DNA from: CAYMJK01 sp043101635
Lineage (GTDB): Bacteria; Planctomycetota; Phycisphaerae; Phycisphaerales; UBA1924
Assembly: GCA_043101635.1 (NCBI GenBank)
Contig: JBICIE010000158.1
Span: 1 to 19,750, forward strand
DNA length: 19,750 bases
Direction: 5' to 3'
The notes beneath the pieces are model-generated. The model was given only the letters and a program-made list of their open reading frames with translations, ran no database searches and was not told the origin of the DNA. This document shows, one piece after another, positions 14,921 through 19,750 of this stretch; within the stretch, counting starts at the first letter, position 1, and each line of letters begins with the position of its first letter. The position numbers were made by a program, and so were the translations under genes.

Positions 14921-15544
14921 ATGAAGGTACTTCCGTGGTGCGCGGCGCCAGCCGCGTGTGTCATCGCGCTGGTCGCCGGGACCGCCAGCGCTGACGAACT
15001 CATCAGCAACCTCCCCGGCAATGACGGCTCGCAGTCCGCCAGCCTGCAGACCGGCCGGATCAAGGCCATGGGCTTCACGATGCCGGCCGGGCTGGACTAC
15101 TTCCTGGACAGCGCCGACCTGCGCCTGAACATCACTGGCCTTGGCGTCGATCCGCTGATCCGCATCTTCGACGATGTCGGCGGGCTGCCCACCAATGAAC
15201 TGGTGGAACTGGTCGATCCGCCGATCGGCGCGACCGGCATCGAGACGTACAGCTTTACGACTCCGGGGCCGTTCGTGCTTGAGGCGGGCAAGACCTACTG
15301 GGTCGTCGCGTACAACATCGGGGCCGACAGCATCGACTGGAAGGCGAGCAGTCCTTCGCAGACGCCGACCGGCCTCGCGACGCACGCCGGCTCGCTGTTC
15401 TCGACAACGACGGGGCCGCTGCCGCCGACCGGGACCAGTTCGATCCTCTGCAGCTACGCCATTCAGGGCACCGCCGTGCCCGCCCCCGGCGCCCTGGCGC
15501 TGGCCGGCCTCGGCGGCCTGCTCGCGGCGCGCCGCCGCCGCTGA
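14921..15544 (+). CDS. Secreted protein, choice-of-anchor R-like domain with PEP-CTERM-like tail
   Basis: A 207-residue protein with a Sec signal (MKVLPWCAAPAACVIALVAGTASA), then a beta-rich domain (about residues 25-180). Features such as ISNLPGNDGSQSASL, KAMGFTMPAG, DPLIRIF, TYSFTTPGPFVLEAGKTYWVV and IDWKASSP recall the choice-of-anchor R proteins. The C-terminus (VPAPGALALAGLGGLLAARRRR) is a PEP-CTERM-like sorting signal: VPAPG, a hydrophobic helix and a basic end; such tails direct envelope sorting through an exosortase. AGGAG lies 7 bases before the ATG. Its ectodomain is clearly paralogous to the gene at 15738. The function is unknown beyond a surface role. Confidence 0.88.
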   Translation: MKVLPWCAAPAACVIALVAGTASADELISNLPGNDGSQSASLQTGRIKAMGFTMPAGLDYFLDSADLRLNITGLGVDPLIRIFDDVGGLPTNELVELVDPPIGATGIETYSFTTPGPFVLEAGKTYWVVAYNIGADSIDWKASSPSQTPTGLATHAGSLFSTTTGPLPPTGTSSILCSYAIQGTAVPAPGALALAGLGGLLAARRRR

Positions 15545-15571
15545 TCGGCTGGATTGACGATCGACCTTCTC

Positions 15572-15607
15572 GCAGGCGTCGGAGCGGAAGCTCCGTCGCC
15601 TGCCTTT
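15572..15607 (+). terminator. Terminator between the two paralogous genes
   Basis: A 14-bp stem with one internal T-T mismatch and a GGAA loop (GCAGGCG-T-CGGAGC at 15572-15585, complement at 15590-15603) is followed by CTTTGCTG. It lies 28 bp after the stop, so the two paralogs are probably transcribed separately. Confidence 0.75.
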
Positions 15608-15647
15608 GCTGCGCCCGACAGGCGACGCCCATCTGCAGGTCTTCGGC

Positions 15648-15677
15648 TTGACGGCGCCGATCCCGGTCTGTTAGGCT
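15648..15677 (+). promoter_or_regulatory. Sigma-70-like promoter of the second anchor-paralog gene
   Basis: TTGACG (15648-15653) and TAGGCT (15672-15677) are 18 bp apart with TG one base before the -10. The core elements are identical to those of the first paralog promoter, including the nine bases TGTTAGGCT. Confidence 0.8.
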
Positions 15678-15725
15678 GAGCCTCGCACTCGCACACTCGT
15701 GGGATCATGACTGGTACACAAGAGC

Positions 15726-15731
15726 AGGAGG
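15726..15731 (+). promoter_or_regulatory. Shine-Dalgarno deciding between two ATGs
   Basis: AGGAGG is 3 bases before ATG 15735 and 6 bases before ATG 15738. The second ATG has the better spacing and also aligns with the MKV start of the paralog. Confidence 0.6.
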
Positions 15732-15737
15732 ATCATG

Positions 15738-16469
15738 ATGAAGGTAGGTTTCCACCGCGCGGCGGCAGCCGCGGGCGCTCTCACTGTCGTCGCCGCGACC
15801 GCAGGCGCCGATGAGATCATCAGCAATCTGCCCGGCAACGATGGCAGCCAGTCGGCCGCCCTGGAAGGTGGCCGCATCAAGGCGATGGGCTTCACCATGC
15901 CCGCGGGCGAAGACTACAACCTCGACAGCGTCGATGTCCGCCTGGATGTGACCGGCGACGTCGATCCGCTCGTTCGCATCTTCAGCGACTCCGGGGGCGT
16001 GCCCACCACCGAACTGGCCGAACTGGTCGATCCGGCGGTGATCGGAGTCGGCATCGAAACGTACAGCTTCACGCCGCCAGCCACCCTCGCCCTCGAGGGC
16101 GGCCAGACCTACTGGATCGTGGTCTACAACATCGGCGCCGGCAGCATCGACTGGAAGGCGAGCAGCCCCGGCATCATCCCCACCGGCATCGCCACGCACG
16201 CTGGCGGGTACTTCTCGACGACCTCCGGTCCGCTGCCCCCGACAACATCCAGCACGATCCTCAACAGCTACGGCGTGCAGGCGACACCCGTCTCGGCAAT
16301 GTGCTATCCCGACTGCGACGAGTCGGGCACGCTCGACTTCTTCGACTTCCTGTGCTTCCAGAACGCCTTTGCGCAGATGGACCCGTACGCCGACTGCGAC
16401 GGTTCGGGCACGCTCGACTTCTTTGACTTCCTGTGCTTCCAGAACGAGTTCGCCGCCGGCTGCCCGTAA
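15738..16469 (+). CDS. Secreted protein, choice-of-anchor R-like domain with duplicated dockerin-like tail
   Basis: A 243-residue protein with a Sec signal (MKVGFHRAAAAAGALTVVAATAGA) and a beta-rich ectodomain (about residues 25-180) matching its neighbour at 14921 almost block by block: ISNLPGNDGSQSAAL, IKAMGFTMPAG, DPLVRIF, IETYSFTPP, GGQTYWIVVYNIG and IDWKASSPG. Instead of a PEP-CTERM-like tail it ends with two near-identical dockerin-like repeats (DCDESGTLDFFDFLCFQN and DCDGSGTLDFFDFLCFQN) and AAGCP. The DxDxSxxxDxxD spacing fits an EF-hand-type calcium loop, and six cysteines could form disulfides. The likely role is surface attachment through a partner not seen here. The ATG at 15735 is an alternative start. 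It is probably a duplicate of its neighbour with an exchanged anchor. Confidence 0.9.
   Translation: MKVGFHRAAAAAGALTVVAATAGADEIISNLPGNDGSQSAALEGGRIKAMGFTMPAGEDYNLDSVDVRLDVTGDVDPLVRIFSDSGGVPTTELAELVDPAVIGVGIETYSFTPPATLALEGGQTYWIVVYNIGAGSIDWKASSPGIIPTGIATHAGGYFSTTSGPLPPTTSSTILNSYGVQATPVSAMCYPDCDESGTLDFFDFLCFQNAFAQMDPYADCDGSGTLDFFDFLCFQNEFAAGCP
16311..16446 (+). repeat. 81-bp-period internal duplication in the dockerin tail
   Basis: The DNA of the first repeat (16311-16365) and the second (16392-16446) matches at 52 of 55 positions, at a period of 81 bp (27 codons). Synonymous sites are conserved as well, which suggests recent duplication or gene conversion. Confidence 0.85.
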
Positions 16470-16504
16470 GCCCCGGGCCCGTTCCGGTTCCAACCCGCTA
16501 CTGC

Positions 16505-16534
16505 GCCCGTGCGCTGCCGCACGGGCGTCTTTCT
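16505..16534 (+). terminator. Intrinsic terminator downstream of the dockerin gene
   Basis: GCCCGTGCG (16505-16513) and CGCACGGGC (16518-16526) form a 9-bp stem with a CTGC loop, followed by GTCTTTCT. It lies 36 bp after the stop and separates this gene from gyrA. Confidence 0.8.
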
Positions 16535-16597
16535 GCGCGCCGGTCCAGGGGCGGTGGAAGCGCTTGGCGACAGCCGGCGCCGGTGGGCGCAACCACC

Positions 16598-16621
16598 TTG
16601 TGAGCCTAGTATTTGTGAGCC
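16598..16621 (+). promoter_or_regulatory. Direct repeat flanking a -10-like element before gyrA
   Basis: TTGTGAGCC occurs twice (16598-16606 and 16613-16621) at a 15-bp period, with TAGTAT (16607-16612) between the copies. TAGTAT resembles a -10 hexamer about 60 bp before the gyrA ATG; no clear -35 lies 17 bp upstream. It could be a regulatory or promoter site for gyrA. Confidence 0.4.
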
Positions 16622-16672
16622 GTTTTCGCGCCCGATTCCGGGCGCCGCAGAAGGCCCACGGAGCAGCAGCCT

Positions 16673-19459
16673 ATGGCCGAAGACAACACGCCGAACGGGC
16701 CCGTCGAGCCCACCGATGGAGGCCCGGGCGAAGCTGATGGCGCCGGCGTTTCCTCCGGCCCGATCTTCGCCCCCGGCGAGACCGTCGTCGATCTGGAGAT
16801 CGAGCGCGAGCTTCAGGACAGCTACCTGACCTACGCCATGAGCACCATCATGGACCGGGCCCTGCCCGATGTCCGTGACGGGCTCAAGCCCTCCCAGCGG
16901 CGCATCCTGGTCGCCATGAACGACCTGAACCTGCGCCCCGGGCGCAAGCACCTCAAGTGCGCCAAGATCGCCGGCAACACCAGCGGCGACTACCACCCCC
17001 ACGGCGAGAGCATCATCTACCCGACCATGGTCGGCCTGGCCCAGAAGTGGCGCATGCGCGTGCCGCTGGTGGACCCCCAGGGCAACTTCGGCTCCATCGA
17101 GGGCGATCCGCCCGCGGCCATGCGGTACACCGAGGCCCGCATGACCCACGCGGCCATGGACATGCTGGCCGACCTGAACCTCGACACCGTTGATCGCCAG
17201 GCCAACTACGACGACCGACTGACCGAGCCGGTGGTGCTGCCCGGCAGGTTCCCCAACCTGCTGATCAACGGCGCCATCGGCATCGCGGTGGGCATGGCCA
17301 CCAGCATGGCGCCGCACAACCCGACGGAGATCCTCGACGCCATCGTGCGCGTGGTCGAGGATCCCGAGATCGACCTCGTCGACCTGATGCAGGATGTCCT
17401 CGACGATGATGGCAACATCGTCCGCCACGGCGTCAAAGGCCCCGACTTCCCCACCGGCGGCGTCATCCACGGGCGCACCGGGATTCTCGAGGCCTACGCC
17501 ACCGGGCGCGGTCGGGTGCAGGTGCGCGGGGTGTGCCATGTCGAGGAGTTCGGCCACGGGCGCGAGCAGATCGTCATCGACGAGATCCCCTACAACCTCG
17601 CCCAGAACAACCTGGTCGAGAAGATCGTGGATGCCGTCAAGGAAGAGCGCATCGCCGATGTCTCGGATGTGCGCAACGAGTCCGGCCGCCAGGCCCAGTC
17701 GCGCGTCGTCATCGAGCTGAAGAAGGGCGCGGACGCCCGCGTGGTCGAGAATCAGCTCTACCAGCACACTCCTCTTCAGCAGACGTTCAGCATCATCAAC
17801 ATCGCGCTGAGCGCCCGCCGGCCGCAGACGCTGACGCTGAAGCAGCTCATCGAGCTGTACATCGCCCACCGCGAGGAGGTCATCCGCCGGCGCACCGCCC
17901 ACCTGCTGCGCGAGGCCAAGAAGAAGGCCCATGTGCTGGAAGGCCTGATCTACGCGGTGGTGGACATTGATGAGGTCATCCGGATCATCCGCGCCAGCCG
18001 CACCCGCGAGGAAGCAATCCTCGCCCTGATGGACCGGCGCTACCGCATCCCGGCCGATCATCCGGCAGCGCCGAAGATCCCGCAGCGGCTGATGCAGTTC
18101 GTCGCCGGCTTCGAGGCCCAGGGCGGCGTGCTGCTGACGCGCGCGCAGGCCGAGGCGATCGGCGCCCTGCGCCTGATTCAGCTCGTCGGCCTCGAGATCG
18201 AGAAGCTCACGGCCGACTACACGCAACTCGTCGAGGAGATCGAGGGCTATGAGCTGATCCTCGCCGAGCGCCAGCGCGTGCTCGACATCATCCGCGAGGA
18301 CTGCGAGGAGATGAAGTCGCGCTACGGCGATGACCGGCGCACCCGCATCGAGGAGGCGGCCGAGGACATCTCCATCGAGGCGCTCATCAAGGAGCATGAT
18401 GTCGCGGTGACCATCTCCAACCAGGCCTACGCCAAGCGCGTGCCGCTGGAGACGTACCGCGAGCAGGGTCGCGGCGGCAAGGGCATCCGCGCCGGCGCAG
18501 CCCGCGACGAGGACTTCATCGAGCGGCTGTTCGTCGCCAGCACGCACGACGACCTGCTGGTGTTCACCGACAGCGGGCGCGTCTTCAAGATGAAGGTCTA
18601 CGAACTGCCCGAGATGAGCCGCACGAGCAAGGGCCGGGCGATGGTCAACCTGCTCGACATGCGCGAGGGAGAGCGGGCCCGCGTGTACATGACGATCAAG
18701 AACTTCGAGGCGGGCAGCTACTTCCTCACGTTCATCACCCGCGGCGGCATCGTGAAGCGCACGCCGCTGAAGGACTACCGCAACGTCAACCGCTCCGGGC
18801 TGATCGCCGTGGGCCTGAAGGAAGGCGACGAACTGCTGGCGGTGGAACTGACCAGCGGGGAGGACGATCTGCTGCTGGTGACCGCGGGCGGGCAGGCCAT
18901 CCGCTTCAACGAGCAGGATGTCCGCCTGATGGGCCGCCCGGCGGCGGGGGTCAAGGGCATCGAACTCGGCAAGGACGACCGCGTGATCGGCGTCGCCCGC
19001 ATCCCGATGGCGCAGGATGCCGACGGCGACCTGATGACCACCGATCCCTCCCAGTCCCTGCTGACCATCACCGAGAAGGGCTACGGCAAGCGCACCGGTG
19101 TCGACGAGTACCGGGTGCATCCCGAGACCGGCAAGCCGCGGAGCCAGTCGCGCGGCGGCAAGGGGCGGGCGGACATCAAGACCACCGCCCGCAACGGGCG
19201 CTCGGTGGCGGCCCTCGGCGTGTGGGAGAACGACGGCGTGGCGATCGTCACGCGCTCGGGCCAGCTCATCCGCGTGCGGGCCGGGACCATCAGCAGCATC
19301 GGGCGCGGCACGCAGGGCGTGCGCATCGTGCGGGTGGATGAGGGCGATCAGGTGGTCGCCGCGGCGAGGATCGAGGAGTCGGAGGGGGAGGCTGCGGACG
19401 CCGCGGAGCAGCATGGGGAGGGGCGAGGCAGGGGCGAGCAACCATCCAGCGAATTATGA
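16673..19459 (+). CDS. gyrA: DNA gyrase subunit A
   Basis: GyrA is the strand-cutting and wrapping subunit of DNA gyrase, which introduces negative supercoils with GyrB. The protein has 928 residues; an acidic/Pro-Gly-rich extension of about 35 residues precedes the breakage-reunion core. Visible are LPDVRDGLKPSQRRIL, HPHGES (108-113) in the quinolone-determining region, the catalytic Tyr 152 in AMRYTEARM, and LPGRFPNLLINGAIGIAVGMATSMAPHN. In the C-terminal beta-pinwheel the GyrA box is Q598-G-R-G-G-K-G604, which marks it as gyrase rather than Topo IV ParC. A second similar motif (Q825SRGGKG) lies later. The C-terminus is acidic. GGAG precedes the ATG by 9 bases. E. coli Asp87 corresponds to Pro117 here. 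Confidence 0.97.
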   Translation: MAEDNTPNGPVEPTDGGPGEADGAGVSSGPIFAPGETVVDLEIERELQDSYLTYAMSTIMDRALPDVRDGLKPSQRRILVAMNDLNLRPGRKHLKCAKIAGNTSGDYHPHGESIIYPTMVGLAQKWRMRVPLVDPQGNFGSIEGDPPAAMRYTEARMTHAAMDMLADLNLDTVDRQANYDDRLTEPVVLPGRFPNLLINGAIGIAVGMATSMAPHNPTEILDAIVRVVEDPEIDLVDLMQDVLDDDGNIVRHGVKGPDFPTGGVIHGRTGILEAYATGRGRVQVRGVCHVEEFGHGREQIVIDEIPYNLAQNNLVEKIVDAVKEERIADVSDVRNESGRQAQSRVVIELKKGADARVVENQLYQHTPLQQTFSIINIALSARRPQTLTLKQLIELYIAHREEVIRRRTAHLLREAKKKAHVLEGLIYAVVDIDEVIRIIRASRTREEAILALMDRRYRIPADHPAAPKIPQRLMQFVAGFEAQGGVLLTRAQAEAIGALRLIQLVGLEIEKLTADYTQLVEEIEGYELILAERQRVLDIIREDCEEMKSRYGDDRRTRIEEAAEDISIEALIKEHDVAVTISNQAYAKRVPLETYREQGRGGKGIRAGAARDEDFIERLFVASTHDDLLVFTDSGRVFKMKVYELPEMSRTSKGRAMVNLLDMREGERARVYMTIKNFEAGSYFLTFITRGGIVKRTPLKDYRNVNRSGLIAVGLKEGDELLAVELTSGEDDLLLVTAGGQAIRFNEQDVRLMGRPAAGVKGIELGKDDRVIGVARIPMAQDADGDLMTTDPSQSLLTITEKGYGKRTGVDEYRVHPETGKPRSQSRGGKGRADIKTTARNGRSVAALGVWENDGVAIVTRSGQLIRVRAGTISSIGRGTQGVRIVRVDEGDQVVAAARIEESEGEAADAAEQHGEGRGRGEQPSSEL

Positions 19460-19509
19460 TATTGGCATTCGTATAAGAGGCGATCGCGGCGGCAAAGGCC
19501 GACAGCGAT

Positions 19510-19750
19510 TCAGCGAACGGGCGACACACCGATCGGGTCCGTCGACCCAAGGCCGCCGCTACGCCCGCCGATAGCGGGCAGTTCCCACACCGGGTGACGC
19601 CGGTGCCAGTCAACGCTCCCATCAGCATAAAGGTTGTTGGCCTTGACCCATTGGTGCGGGCTCTGGGGGTGGTAGTCCCCCGCATCTCGAACGAGCGCAG
19701 TCGCGGCCGGGAACGTCTCGGCCCACCATGTGAATGGGCGGGCCTTCCGG
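19510..19750 (-). CDS. 3' end of a prepilin-like H-X(n)-DG secreted protein (partial)
   Basis: The reading frame enters from the right edge and stops at TGA 19512-19510; 79 residues are visible. The segment PFTWWAETFPAATALVRDAG, then HPQSPHQWVKANNLYADGSVDW, resembles the C-terminus of planctomycete prepilin-type proteins with an H-X9-DG motif, in which a His is followed about nine residues later by an Asp-Gly pair in the context (N)NLYADGSV. Here the nearest fit is one residue longer (H-X10-DG). These proteins are expected to have a type IV prepilin N-terminus, which would lie outside the window. It is convergent with gyrA, with 50 bp between the stops. The substrate or function is unknown. 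Confidence 0.65.
   Translation of the reverse strand, partial: RKARPFTWWAETFPAATALVRDAGDYHPQSPHQWVKANNLYADGSVDWHRRHPVWELPAIGGRSGGLGSTDPIGVSPVR

Noticed and set aside
12893..15385. An 830-codon minus-strand frame opposite the 649-residue gene and its neighbour.
   Set aside because: It is Arg-, Gly- and His-rich, without a start signal or domain, and covers two plus-strand genes with ribosome binding sites and signal peptides.
16304..19441. A 1045-codon open frame on the minus strand opposite gyrA.
   Set aside because: It is the antisense of gyrA kept open by high GC at third codon positions; the product is His/Ala/Val/Asp-rich and lacks any domain.
1..19750. CRISPR array, tRNA, rRNA, prophage or insertion sequence.
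   Set aside because: I saw no regularly spaced longer direct repeats, no tRNA-like cloverleaf sequence, no rRNA core motifs and no transposase or integrase.

Overview
The window is GC-rich chromosomal DNA that most likely comes from a planctomycete of the class Phycisphaerae. The main evidence is two secreted proteins that end in a cysteine-rich duplicated dockerin-like module (core DCDGSGxLDxFDFLCxQN, ending AAGCP), a C-terminal type I associate with Phycisphaerales. Supporting evidence is the PEP-CTERM-like and H-X(n)-DG prepilin-like secreted proteins, a GyrA of 928 residues with an N-terminal extension, and a six-domain ribosomal protein S1. I see no rRNA, tRNA, CRISPR array, phage or transposase. 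Most genes are ordinary housekeeping or secreted-protein genes.

Layout, left to right. Positions 1-535 hold a short 9-bp tandem repeat, a truncated HepT (HEPN) remnant and an intact minimal nucleotidyltransferase (MntA-type), that is, a decayed MntA/HepT module. On the minus strand follow a TPR lipoprotein (619-1632) and an endonuclease IV homologue (1706-2638) whose metal-bridging Glu is replaced by Lys. Divergent from it on the plus strand are a lipoprotein of unknown function (2730-3455), a short-chain dehydrogenase (3554-4327) and a conserved-looking hypothetical protein (4329-4718). A strong hairpin (4721-4745) separates them from a convergent minus-strand cluster.

That minus-strand cluster is read from 8535 down to 4774: a HAF-repeat protein with a dockerin tail, a GAF-SpoIIE type protein phosphatase whose start overlaps it by ATGA, and 34 bp further a secreted protein with five CCxGC (TRASH/YHS-like) metal-binding modules. 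Upstream on the same strand, behind its own terminator, is glutamate dehydrogenase (8658-10010).

The right half is mostly plus strand: a small receiver-like protein (10220-10561), rpsA (10789-12531) with a textbook terminator, a large probably exported protein of unknown function (12854-14803), and two tandem paralogous secreted proteins (14921-15544 and 15738-16469). The paralogs share the same N-terminal domain and nearly the same promoter but end in different surface-attachment signals: PEP-CTERM-like in the first, double dockerin in the second. gyrA (16673-19459) follows, and the 3' end of a convergent prepilin-like gene (19510-19750) runs off the window.

No wholly new defence or metabolic system is evident. 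The points most worth a second look are the tandem paralogs with exchanged anchors and duplicated promoters, the five-module CCxGC protein in an apparent operon with a phosphatase and a dockerin protein, the decayed MntA/HepT pair, and the Glu-to-Lys change in endonuclease IV.
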